Below are positions 30,981-41,741 of a stretch of DNA of 64,000 nt, one piece after another. Made by a program: the position numbers and the translations under genes. The DNA is from Tenebrio molitor (lineage: Eukaryota; Arthropoda; Insecta; Coleoptera; Tenebrionidae), in contig NC_091051.1 in NCBI RefSeq assembly GCF_963966145.1, positions 22,010,001 through 22,074,000 on the forward strand, in the 5' to 3' direction. The notes beneath the pieces are model-generated. The model saw nothing but the letters and a program-made list of their open reading frames with translations. It had not been told where the DNA came from and did not search any database. Numbering within the stretch: the stretch's first letter is position 1; each line of letters starts with the position of its first letter.

Positions 30981-32877
30981 GTGGAATGCCCCATATCTCA
31001 ATTTCCTAGACGGTTTTCAAGTGAGTTAATAAGGCTTGTCGGTTTGAAAAAACAGTTGCACGCAAAATATAAATCCACAAATGATAATGTTGATTATATA
31101 GAGTTCTCTCATATTAGATCTTTATGCAAGTATGAATCCAAGCAATGTTATAATAGGTATGTTAGTCAGGCTGAGGATGCTATCAATTCCGATCCGAGAT
31201 CCTTTTGGAGGTTCTGGAGGAGTAGGAATGGATTGGAGGGTTATCCAACTTGTATGAAGTACAATAACAAATCATCTACTGATACAGGCGAGATAGTCAA
31301 TTTATTTGCAGATTTTTTTCAAACGGTATACAAGTCGTTAGGTGAAACTTGCTACAACTGCAATATATTAAGTATGGATGAGGTCTTCAGTGGTATTTTG
31401 CCATTGAAAAATCCAGGCAGTGCTGGTCCTGACGGTATTCCAGCTCAGTTCTTTGTTCCTTGTGTTTTTGGTTTGTGTAAGCCCATACATCACCTATTTA
31501 ATTTGCAATTGGCTCTGGTGTTGTTCCTGCTCTATGGAAAAATAGCTATCTCATACCTATTCACAAGTCTGGTGATAGGGGTTTGATTAACAATTACAGG
31601 GGCATTAGTATTCAGCCAACCTTAGCCAAACTCCTTGATGGTTTAATGTCAAACCAATTGAGAACTGCTTGCAAGCAAGTAATCGATAGCGTTCAACATG
31701 GCTTTCGCCAAGGTAGATCCACTTCCACCAATTTACTCATCTACCAGAACTACATAGTTGAAGCTTTGGAGAACGGTTATCAAGTGGATTCAATTTACGA
31801 AGATTTTTCCAAGGCTTTCGATAGAGTGAATCATAACATACTTATTCATAAGCTGCGTTTGATGAACTTTGATGGCATGTTTGTCAATTGGTTAGAAAGT
31901 TTTATATCTGATAGATCACAGCTAGTTAAGGTTGGTAAATGCTTATCTAATCCTATTGAAGTGAAGTCGGGTGTTCCACAGGGATCGCACTGTGGACCAC
32001 TCCTATTTGATTTATTTATTAATGATATTATCCTTTGCGTGCAATTTTCAAAGCTACTCTTGTTTGCTGATGATCTGAAGATTTTCAAAAAAATATCATC
32101 GATCCAAGATTGTTTTCTTCTTCGGAGAGATTTAAATAGCATCGATGACTGGGGTGCATGTAACGACATAAAGGTTAACATTGCTAAATGCAACAAAATT
32201 TCTTTTTTCAGGACTGAAGACCCCTTTTTGTTTGATTATAAAATTGATAACTTTTCCGTAAATGTGGTTCAGGGCTGCGTGATCTGGGAGTGTTGTTTGA
32301 CGCCAAACTAAGTTTTGTTCCACATATTAATTGTATTACAGCTAAAGCTTCTGGATTGCTTGGTTTAGTCAATAGAACATTGAAGGAATTCTCTGTCGAG
32401 GCCCATAAAATGGTTTACTGTCCAATCGTCAGATCGGTCTTAGAATACGCGAGTGTTGTCTGGTCACCAACATATTTAGTACATATCCATAATATTGAAA
32501 GAATTCAGAACACCTTTCTTCGTACCTGCGCGTGGAAGTTGGGATATGGGGGAGATGACTATACGTATGGAATTATTAGAGATACGTTAGCTTTGGACAG
32601 TCTGGAGACAAGGCGTTCAAGAAATGATCTGATATTTTTATTTAGGCTGTTTAATGGGTTTATTAAATCTCCTGAGTTACTTGAACTTTTTTACTTAAAC
32701 TGTCCTATAAGAAAATTGAGGACTAGTCCGTTGTTGGCCACTCAATCCCATCGCACCAACTATGGTCTCTTCTCTCCGGTGGCTAGGATCACACGAGAAG
32801 TTAATTTGCATGACATCGAGCTTTTTGGCTTATCACTAAGAAATTTTAAATCTAAGCTAAATGATATTGATTCATAG
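30981..32877 (+). pseudogene. jockey-like reverse transcriptase with frameshifts
   Basis: Three overlapping frames (30981-31586, 31583-32311, 32290-32877) together give the RT order: KNPGSAGPDGIPAQF, NNYRGISIQPTLAKL, the GFRQGRSTSTNL block, DFSKAFDRVNH, SGVPQGSHCGPLLF, and LLFADDLKIF as the catalytic box. The C-terminal segment has VRSVLEYASVVWSP. At least two frameshifts (about 31530 and 32275) break the frame. No other long ORF of this LINE is upstream. Confidence 0.85.
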
Positions 32878-33068
32878 CACTTTCTTTCATTAAAGCTTTA
32901 AAGCTTTTGTGTTGAGCACAATTATTTTCTGATTTTTTTTTCTCTTTTTTTTTAATATATGTAGTTGATATGAATTGTATTAATTACATTATTTTGATTT
33001 GATCAGTTTTTCTTTCTTTTTTTTTAATTATTATAACTATTTGATGTAAAGGGGGTTCCCGTAATAAA
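30981..33068 (+). mobile_element. 5'-truncated jockey-like LINE
   Basis: Reverse transcriptase frames cover 30981-32877, followed by a 3'UTR that ends in a GTAAAGGGGGTTCCCGTAATAAAA-type sequence typical of jockey-clade 3' ends. The 5' ORF and endonuclease are missing. Confidence 0.75.
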
Positions 33069-33071
33069 AGG

Positions 33072-33320
33072 TAGAATATAGCCTAAGGGAGTCCGTTTCG
33101 GCTCAGGGACGCGAGGGTCGCGGGTTCGATTCCGACCCAGGGCGAAATTTAAATAATAATAATAAAAAAAAAAAAAAAGGCCATATTCTGTCTCGTGATT
33201 CGGAAGTCACGTTAAGCCATTGGTCCCGGTCTATTGAGTTGGTCATCATGCCCCTCATTGATTTGTAAACCAGTCCTAGACTGTGTAACAAATTTTTTTT
33301 TTTTTTTTATTTTAATTCAT
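33072..33320. mobile_element. tRNA-derived SINE-like sequence with A-tail
   Basis: GGCTCAGGGACGCGAGG resembles a pol III A box region and GGTTCGATTCC is a B box at 33122-33132. An A-rich tail follows at 33149-33178. The rest (33180-33320) ends in a T-run and may be a second SINE/LINE tail in reverse. Not a functional tRNA: no cloverleaf could be drawn with confidence. Confidence 0.55.
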
Positions 33321-33362
33321 TGTCTTAGAAATTTTTTTGATATCATGTTGTATTGATATAGC

Positions 33363-33486
33363 CTGTTCACGTTGGATTGAACATCAGTGGTGCAAATCGC
33401 ACACATTTTGCATTAACTTTCATATGAGTTGTCATAGTAACAGGTCAAGTCATTTGCACCACTGATGTTCATTCCAACGTGAACAG
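33363..33486. repeat. MITE with TGTTCACGTTGGA...GTGGTGCAAAT ends
   Basis: 124 bp. Arms match for about 38 bp with few differences. The GTGGTGCAAAT core recurs in the MITE at 39797-40290. Confidence 0.85.
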
Positions 33487-33660
33487 ATATTAAGTGTGTA
33501 GGAGGTTTTCTCAAGGTTTATTTACAAAATGTGCGTAGAGTGAAAGCAAGAGGACCGGACTCGATGTGTCTGATTTGCTTCTAATTCAGGACCACCAGGA
33601 TACCTGTAAAAGAGGAGAAGTTGTGTCACAAAAGCAAGCGCAACTTCTTGTCGTTCCGGG

Positions 33661-33977
33661 AAAAAAAAGGAAACGGTACATCTTTCATTCCCCCCCCGAA
33701 GGGGGGCGGCCTGCTGAGGCTTTCAGCCTTTTCAGCCACACTGACGGGAAGATTCGGGATGGGTACGGTGAGGATGGGTGCGGAAGGAAGGTGGTAGGTA
33801 CTGAGAGGTTGATACTGACCCAGCATTCGCCTTATCTGTGATATGAGACATACCACGATGTGATGGTGTGGGGAAACCTCTGAAAAAAACCCACACCTGG
33901 TCAGGCGGCACCGGGGTTAGAACCCGGGACCTCCCGAATGTAAAGTGGCGCGCTAGGCGCTTGGCCACAGTACTCGG
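33661..33977 (-). mobile_element. tRNA-derived SINE with 13-bp target duplication
   Basis: Minus-strand head TGGCCAAGCGCCTAGCGCG (A box) and GGGTTCTAACCCC (B box) near 33909-33965. The body extends left to a C/G-rich hairpin near 33690. Direct repeats TTGTCGTTCCGGG flank it at 33648-33660 and 33978-33990. Confidence 0.8.
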
Positions 33978-33990
33978 TTGTCGTTCCGGG

Positions 33991-34538
33991 GGGTTGCGAT
34001 CCTTTTTATAAGGGTAGCCTGGTACTCCCTTGCGGGTGGGGTGCGTGGGGTTGCTCGAGAGGGGGTGGTGTCCAATGGGCTGCGAGTACGGTCGCTGGTG
34101 AGGGTAGTAAACTCACTAGATGAGGGTAGTACGAGGCAGCGCCACCAAGAGCCTAGTAGCGGAGCGTAACGGTACCAACATGCCTATTTTTGCTACAAGT
34201 GTTATTTAGTTATTCTTTGCCAAAGAATATCCGACAAACAATAAACAAAACATTAAACACAGCAAAAAAAATTTTATGTTATGAAAAATTGCCAAAATAT
34301 GAACAGCATTTTGAATTAGTATCTCGTGTTGTCAAATTAAATCTTTTAACACGTAAATCAACCGACAAACATGGAAGTAGCGCAAATTTTCTAATAATTT
34401 ATTTAAACAAAACAATTCGGTTGCCATGGTGACCATAGCACTCCCGATCATTGAAAATATCCCAATTTAACTATATAAAAGAAAAATAAGCACAAATATA
34501 ATTAAAAAATAAAATGAATTAATTAATTAATTTAAATA
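33991..34538. other. GC-rich repeat remnant then plain sequence
   Basis: 33487-33647 and 33991-34180 are the two halves of the site entered by the SINE. The right half is GC-rich with a TTTTTATAAGGGT. It may be an old solo LTR, but no matching copy is present. 34190-34538 shows nothing. Confidence 0.35.
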
Positions 34539-35776
34539 CAGGGTGGTCCCGATATAACCTGCCAGAAGAAATCCAGTAATAGATGACGATAAGTAGAACT
34601 CATACACAAAAAAAGTTTCTAATAAAAGTCTTTTCGTTTTCGAGATAAAAATAATTGAAAATTTGGTCAAAATTTGCTGTACGCTAATGAGTTAATCAGT
34701 TTTAAAAAGGTAATTCTGGTTACTTGGCTGCGATTTCTTTAGCAACGGTACCTGCAACACCTATGACATTTGTCAAGTTTAATTTTAAATTTTGCGAATC
34801 CTTTAAAAAGTTATGAAATTCACAAAACAAGAATAAGTACGCCGATTTGCATTTACTCTATGGCGAAGCACGTGGTAATTCAAGACCGGCAAGGCTACCA
34901 TACGGCGAGCGTTTTCCTGAAGGAGTCCTTCCGTCCCGTTGTACTTTTGTGGAGCTACATCTGCATTTATGTGAGGTTGGTTCTGACTGATTCCAATACG
35001 ATGGCGTCCCCGATCCTCCATTTAACCCCTCTGGATTTTAATTTTTGGGGCCACACGAAAGATTTGGTATACGAAGTTGAAATAAATACAAAAAGCCAAC
35101 TCCAGAAACGCGACACAGCTGCCGCGAACCAGATTCGTAAAAACCCAGAAATGCTGAATTCTGTTTATGAAAATTGGTACCGGCGCGGCGTACTCAAATG
35201 TGCTTAAATGCCAACGGAAGGCACACAGAACATTTATTATAAAATAATGTTTCTAGTCTAGTTTACCTTTCATTAGTTAGTAGATATTCTCAGTTAGAGT
35301 TGAAAGTACGAATATGTAAAGTGTAAATAAATTTATTCAATACATTATTTTGGCTATTTAACCGCAATTAAGACGATACTCTTATTACACAGTTCTTCCA
35401 CAATTTTGCACACACTATCTCTACATTTATTTACACATTGAGGAACACCACTTTATTTATTACTCATTCATCTCAGTCTACAAAATCAGCTTTTGTACTT
35501 AAATAAGCGGGTGAATTAACGCACACAGTGTCCAGCGTTTTCAATAAATGGTACCTGTACCTGGTACCTGTGTTGCTTAGATACTGTCATCCTTAGAAAC
35601 ACCAACAATTAATTCCTGAGTAGGTACGTATTTTTGTGGTCAGCAGCGTCGAATGGGTGTGGATAGGGGTTAATTTATCCCCATTATTTTGGACCTAACG
35701 AAGGGGGGTTTTTTGGACTTGTTATATCCTTCTAATGACCCAGAATTTTTTGGCAGGTTATATCGGGACCACCCTG
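34539..35776. mobile_element. mariner-related element, CAGGGTGGTCCCGATATAAC ends
   Basis: Inverted ends flanked by TA. The 1.2-kb interior holds a transposase remnant on the plus strand. Confidence 0.85.
34770..35207 (+). pseudogene. mariner-type transposase C-terminus
   Basis: The end of the ORF reads LTPLDFNFWGHTKDLVYEVE and then a basic tail with YRRGVLKC, matching the SPDLTPLDFFLWG region, with the last catalytic acidic residue, of insect mariner-like transposases. The preceding part is scrambled by deletions. Confidence 0.65.
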
Positions 35777-35945
35777 TATAATATAATAATAAAAAATTTA
35801 TATTTTTATTTCAAGATCATTTATTAAAGAAATTATAATGAGTCGTTTTTTGTGTCGGTCAGTGTATGTTTTTCTTTATCATTCACCTGAAGAAAATCCT
35901 GATTTCGATTAGTTTTAATTTGAATCGATTCAAGAGCATCATGTA

Positions 35946-36314
35946 CCATCGGTGGACATTAACAGCTGGGACAAGATCACAAATGTATAAAGTCAAAAAT
36001 TACAAAATTTGTATCGGTTAAATTTGGTTTTTTACGAAAAGGTTATAAAAATTATGACGGGGTTAATGACGTTTATTTGTCAAAACCATCAAGTTAAAGT
36101 TCAGTTTGTTTTATATTGAATGAAATTGTTTGTTTTTCCAATTAAATAATTGGTAATTATTCACAGAATCGGTTTTTTGGATAGTTTGTTTTTGAATGTC
36201 GGACAAATTAGACGTTATTTTAATTTTACAAGATCTGACAATTTGTGACAAAGCGAAAGTTTGATACACAATGAAAAATTTTTGGATGTCCCAGCTTTTA
36301 ATGTCCACCGATGG
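35946..36314. repeat. MITE with CCATCGGTGGACATTAACAG ends
   Basis: Inverted ends flanked by TA. It abuts the 2.7-kb palindrome, whose ends (CGGTCGGTGGACAAATAAAA) are related. Confidence 0.8.
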
Positions 36315-36316
36315 TA

Positions 36317-39006
36317 CGGTCGGTGGACAAATAAAACTGGGACACTTAAAATTTAATCTATGTAAATCAGACCATTGAATTGTCAATATATTTGTCAGTG
36401 TCTATATAATATGTCATACCTAATAGTCCGAGAGCTGATGACGAATTTGGAGAAGGTATTTTAGGCAATCAGAAATTTAAAAAATTGTACTATTTGAATG
36501 TTAGTGAATCTGGAATCGACAGTCGCTAAGGGCGTTTGCGGTTATTTTACTACTGCGCAGCATATGAAACTTGCAAAAAATTAATCCCAAAAAACATACT
36601 TTAGGCAACTTGAAATCATACTGATTTTTTAGTTTAGCATTTATAGATTACAGAAATAAAAATGCCAGATTATTTGGACGGTTTTAAAGTACAACCCGAC
36701 TGCCCCAAAGTCACTTTTTTAGTTTTCGCAAAAAATATACTTTAGGCAGTCTGAAATTTTTATGGCAGATTTATTAAATGATATTAAAAATATGTGCAAA
36801 AGAGCCAGACTAATACGACGGTTTTAAATAATAACCCGACGCGAATAAACATTTTAAATAAGTGCGACAAAAAAGTCTTATGCGTATACATAGGTACGAG
36901 AGAGATAGTTTATCGATGTCTGCCAGCAGTAGCTAAGGAAGCCCTCGGCTCCGAGAAAACTGTAACTATTAATATCTGAGAAAAATCATCGAAGAGGTCA
37001 ACTTTGTTTGTAAAAAGTGCATATTGTTCAGTACTTTACTTATGTTGACAGCTTTTCATCTCCTATTAATGACGTCATCAATATTTTTTTTCAATGACAA
37101 GTCCCACTTTTTTCTCCTTTTTCTAATAGATCTTCTCACTACCTAAACACCTAAACTACAGTTCTATCGAATTTATTCCGAACTTTACGAACTAAACTAA
37201 TTTTAATATAAAAGCCGTAAATTTATTAATAAAAATTTTTCATATGTAACTTTAATTCAGACAATATTAATTCGCATATTTGAAGCAAATGTTTAATATT
37301 AGGTAATTAACATCACATTTATATACAGAGTGATCACAAAAAAACGACACAGCTTATATCTTTCTTATTTGAAATCCTATTTCAACAAGCGGTACATCAA
37401 ATTAAAGGGTTCAAAAAGTACTATAAACTGGATATAAAATGTTGCCCTTAGCAACCCTATCTTACAAGGGTCAAGGGTCAACTTAAATTTCTTAAATAGC
37501 AACATATATTTTTTTTGGTACAGTTAGATTCATTATGTTTTTCTGAGTTAAAAAATATAGCACACCTTGTATATTTAAATGTTATTCTAACATAAGAAAT
37601 AAATAAAATTCAATTACAAATCATTAGGAATAAGTAGAACTTTATTCGTAACAGGCCATGAATTACTTAAGATATTCTTGTAGCCATGGAAACAAAAAAA
37701 AAATAAACATTTATTTTGAAAATAAACTTTATTTGTCGTGATTTTTGTTTAATTTTTTTTTCTCCAATTTCGTGTTGTGGATATGTTGCAAGCATATTTC
37801 GGAAATAATAGAAATTACTACTTGCAGATAAACGCCACCTGAAAGCCTTCTCAATGCCACGCGAAGTGTCTCGAACAAAATGGTGCTCAATTTGAACAGA
37901 TCAGTTGAAAAAAAAGTATTGTTATTTTTATTCTTTGTATTACTTAATAAATATTGTTTCCATGACTACAAAAATGTATTCATAAGTAATTCATAGCCTG
38001 TTCTATTGAATTAGAAATTAGAAAGACATTTAAATATACAGCGGTGCTATATTTCTGAACTCAGAAAAACATAATGAATCTAACTGTATCAAAAAAATTG
38101 TATGTTGCCATAAAAAAAAAAGTTGACCCTTGACTCTTGCAAGGGAGGGTTGCTAAGGGCAACATTTTATATTCAGTTTATAGTACTTTTTAAACCCTTT
38201 AATTTGATGTATTACTCGTTGAAATCGGATGTCAAATAAGAAAGATATAAGCTGGGGCGTTTTTTTGTGATCACTCTGTAGATAGAATATCTAAGCAGAC
38301 ATACGTATAAGCTCTATAGTAAAGAAAGGCGTTGCTGAAGAAAAGATTTATTTAACAATCAATTTTAAAAAACGAGCCGGGGCCTTCCTTAGCTACTGCT
38401 GGCAGACATCGATAAACTATCTCTCTCGTACCTATGTATACGCATAAGACTTTTTTGTCGCACTTATTTAAAATGTTTATTCGCGTCGGGTTATTATTTA
38501 AAACCCTCGTATTAGTACGGCTCTTTTGCACATATTTTTAATATCAATTAATAAATCTGCCATAAAAATTTCAGACTGCCTAAAGTATATTTTTTGCGTA
38601 TACTAAAAAAATGACTTTGGGGCAGTCGGGTTGTACTTTAAAACCGTCCAAATAATCTGGCATTTTTATTTCTGTAATCTATAAATGCTAAACTAAAAAA
38701 TCAGTATAATTTCAAGTTGCCTAAAGTATGTTTTTTGGGATAAATTTTTTGCAAGTTTCATATGCTGCGCAGTAGTAAAATAACCGCAAACGCCCTTAGC
38801 GACTCTCGAATCCAGATTCACTAACATTCAAATAGTATAATTTTTTTAATTTCTGATTGCCTAAAATACCTTCTCCAAATTCGTCATCAGCTCTCCGACT
38901 ATAAGTTAACCTATTTGTGATAAAGCCGTAATTAAACGATGCAAATTTGTAAATTTTGACTTATGTGATTGTCATTTTTGTCCCAGTTTTATTTGTCCAT
39001 CGACTG
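36317..39006. mobile_element. 2.7-kb foldback element with ~640-bp arms
   Basis: Left arm 36317-36957 pairs with right arm about 38373-39006 along nearly its whole length. Shared words include GCGTTTGCGGTTATTTTACT, GCAGTAGCTAAGGAAG and their complements. Ends are flanked by TA. The centre holds another MITE (37326-38278) plus unpaired sequence. No transposase. Confidence 0.85.
37326..38278. repeat. MITE with CAGAGTGATCACAAAAAAAC ends, nested in the palindrome
   Basis: Arms of about 250 bp (including GGTTGCTAAGGGCAACATTTT-type sequence), flanked by TA. Confidence 0.85.
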
Positions 39007-39267
39007 TACATCGTTGATACATCTGGATAATGAACTGAGAAGTGCAGTGCTACCTGAAAATTTCTAAATGATAAGCCGACCCCTTATTGAGATTATAAGC
39101 GCTGCAGTTTACATCAGGTTATTAAGACCCAAACTAACCGTGCCCTGCAATTTAGTACTTACTTAGGATTTTAAAACCGTCAATCCTCGCCGCAATTTGA
39201 CGTCGCCGCCCGTTTTGGAGCAATGCTGTCGTTAACATTTTTTTATGGCTCAAAGGGAAAGAAAATA

Positions 39268-39481
39268 CAGTTTGGGACACGGAATTTCAGGCATCATTTT
39301 TCTTTCACTTCAAAAAAATTGCGATGTAAATCACTCTTTATTGTCAATGTGACATTCAAAAGTCAAATTTTGAAATTTATTCTCTGTCCATGTCAGTCAT
39401 TGAGGTTAATAATGTAAAGCCTATTTTACATTTTTTGACAGTATATTGACAGTGATGCCCGAAATTCCGTGTCTCGAACTG
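39268..39481. repeat. MITE with CAGTTTGGGACACGGAATTTC ends
   Basis: Inverted ends flanked by TA, 214 bp. Confidence 0.8.
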
Positions 39482-39605
39482 TATTTCCATTATTATTCCA
39501 AAATTTTGGCGCTCATTGTATATATTCAGAATAAAATAAACTAGTGAAACCAAGTACATACTAACGTAAAACAGGGAAAGATACATCGGGAATTTTAGGT
39601 AGGTA

Positions 39606-39777
39606 CAGTTGGTTGCAAAAAAAACGGGAACTGTCAGAATAAAATTCAAACATTTTTACAATTTTTCTTCTTACGAGAGATGTAGGTTAGAATTAACGTC
39701 AAAATTCAATGACAAATGGACAAAACCAAATTTACATTAGGAACATTTTCGATTCCCGTTTTTTTTGCAACCAACTG
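39606..39777. repeat. MITE with CAGTTGGTTGCAAAAAAAAC ends
   Basis: 172 bp, flanked by TA. Relative of the MITE at 16210. Confidence 0.85.
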
Positions 39778-39796
39778 TAAACGAAAAACCAACTTA

Positions 39797-40290
39797 AACG
39801 CTGTTCAAAAATCAAAAAACCATTGTGGTGCAAATAACACATTTTTCATGACATTTCCTATTATGGGTCTGTCACAATAGTGTTAATGTTAGTGGTAATG
39901 TTATAATGTTAGTGGAGATGGCAATGGTGATGTTAGTAGTCCAGTGTTCACAATAATGTTAACGGAATGTTACTCTTACAGCTGTCAACGTGGTGTGAAC
40001 TGTCACTGCGCCTGCGCGTGCGTGAAATTCTCGATGGTGATTGGTAGATGTTAACGAGGATGTTAAAGAACCAGACATTTCTGGATCTCTTAACATCGTT
40101 TCTAACATTAACATCACCATCACCATTATTGTGAACGGTTGAACGTTTCACCAATGTTCTGAAGATTAACATTCTGGCTAACACTAACATTAACATTACC
40201 ATTAACACTATTGTGACAGATACATTACTTATCACAGTGACAGATAAGTCATTTGCACCACAATGGTTTTTTTATTTTTGAACAGCGTTT
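39797..40290. repeat. MITE with AAACGCTGTTCAAAAAT ends, itself interrupted
   Basis: Inverted ends include CATTGTGGTGCAAAT. Its middle is occupied by a second inverted repeat, about 39867-40222 (CTGTCACAATAGTGTTAATG ends), which contains degenerate GTTAATGTTAGTGG-type repeats. Confidence 0.8.
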
Positions 40291-40299
40291 ACGTCTATA

Positions 40300-40471
40300 A
40301 AGGGTGTTTTTTTAAATTTGGCGTCGAAGTAGGCGTTGGAGAGTCGATTGAGAGCGCACCACTTGTGTAAAAGCGTAAGATTTAAACAGCTGATCCGTGA
40401 TCCGTAACCTGTATAGTTCACAATCGACAGCCCAATGCCTACTTCGACGCCAAATAAAAAAAAAAACACCC
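40300..40471. repeat. MITE with GGGTGTTTTTTTA...GGCGTCGAAGTAGGC ends
   Basis: Inverted arms of about 35 bp. Confidence 0.75.
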
Positions 40472-40588
40472 GCTACTAAGGACAACGTAACATATTTCGA
40501 AATAATTGACCTGTTAAGTGCCACTTTTAAAAACCGCCAAATCAGCAAATACGTCCAATAGAATTTTTTTTAAATAAATAAATTCTAT

Positions 40589-40801
40589 AGTTGACTCAAG
40601 TTGCAAAAAAATCACTTTGCCGTTGCAACAGCATTTTTATGGCATTAATCCTTCGAAATTACTTTAAAACTGTACTTACATGGAAAATATTCAATCTAAA
40701 CTATGATTTGCTGGTCCCATTGTGCCTTTATTTGGTTCCAAAATATTGAAAAAAAGCTGTTGCAAATGACAAGTGGTTTTTTGCAACTTGAGTCAACTTT
40801 A
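40589..40801. repeat. MITE family X, copy 1 (TTGACTCAAGTTGCAAAAA ends)
   Basis: About 210 bp, with a second copy at 45763-45976 in the same orientation. The internal sequence is shared almost throughout. Confidence 0.9.
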
Positions 40802-40999
40802 TATCTTTTAGATTTGAAGATATGGGAGCTCAAAAGGTGCAGCGTTGATCTCATTTACTTTAAATATCAAAATAGATATTGACCATTTGTCAATGTATCG
40901 AGCGATCAAATTAATTTGTAATCGAGTCATCCACGGATTTGAATCCGTATGTCTTTTGCGATTGATATCGACATATCAATAGTTTTCGACATATCTATA

Positions 41000-41308
41000 C
41001 GAAGGACAACGGATAACGTAACATTTTATCTGGCCCGTCCATTACATTTTCTTAGTTACCAATTAAATAGGTTGTTAAGACGATCTGATTTACCCTACAC
41101 AGAAAAAAAAATTGACATTCGAATTGTCTTAATGACATTTTATTTTTTAAAACCTAAAACAATAATTGTGAACTTGACAGCAAAATTCTAGCCTTAACTT
41201 TTTCACGTGGCAAATGTAATGAAAAATTATACAGATTGAATCCGGCTTTGACTCTCATTGGTCAATTTATGTAGGCGGAGCAGATAAAAAGTTATAACGG
41301 CAATATGT
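41000..41308. repeat. MITE, second copy of the 16610-16905 family
   Basis: Opposite orientation. Inverted ends around CGTAACATTTTATCTG. Confidence 0.8.
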
Positions 41309-41323
41309 ACTATAAATAAATAC

Positions 41324-41496
41324 ATTGGGCCGTATGATCAGAGAATACATATGATTTCCCATTCGTTAAGCCTTTCATTAGCTAAATAATTGATTAGACA
41401 AAGTGAGAGTATATGCCAAGCACTATGTTAGACAGAGACAAAACAATTTAACGCCATTCTTTAACTTTAATGAAAGGGAAATCATACGGCCCAATA
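41324..41496. repeat. MITE with ATTGGGCCGTATGAT ends
   Basis: Inverted ends with internal TTTCCC/GGGAAA pairing, 173 bp. Confidence 0.8.
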
Positions 41497-41741
41497 TTCT
41501 TGATATTGCCTGGTATTACACAATTATTATCTTCTATCTTTTAGGGAATTTAGCGTCATGCTGTTGTTAAAAACTGGGGATTTTTTAGATTTGTTTTAGA
41601 CTTATGACTGTACAACTGTCACTTTCTGTTATCATGGGTTGTTTTACAGCTGTCAAAATGCAATAATGGGGAAGTTTTGTGATTTAAAAGTATTGTTTCT
41701 GGACGTTTTTAACATAAACGTGATGGATTAGCAAATAAAAT

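Noticed and set aside
33100..33160. possible tRNA gene
   Set aside because: B-box-like sequence is present but no complete cloverleaf can be drawn and an A-tail follows; treated as SINE.
33900..33980. possible tRNA gene on the minus strand
   Set aside because: A and B boxes belong to a SINE with a target-site duplication.
36111..36386. 91-codon ORF
   Set aside because: Spans the junction of two MITEs.
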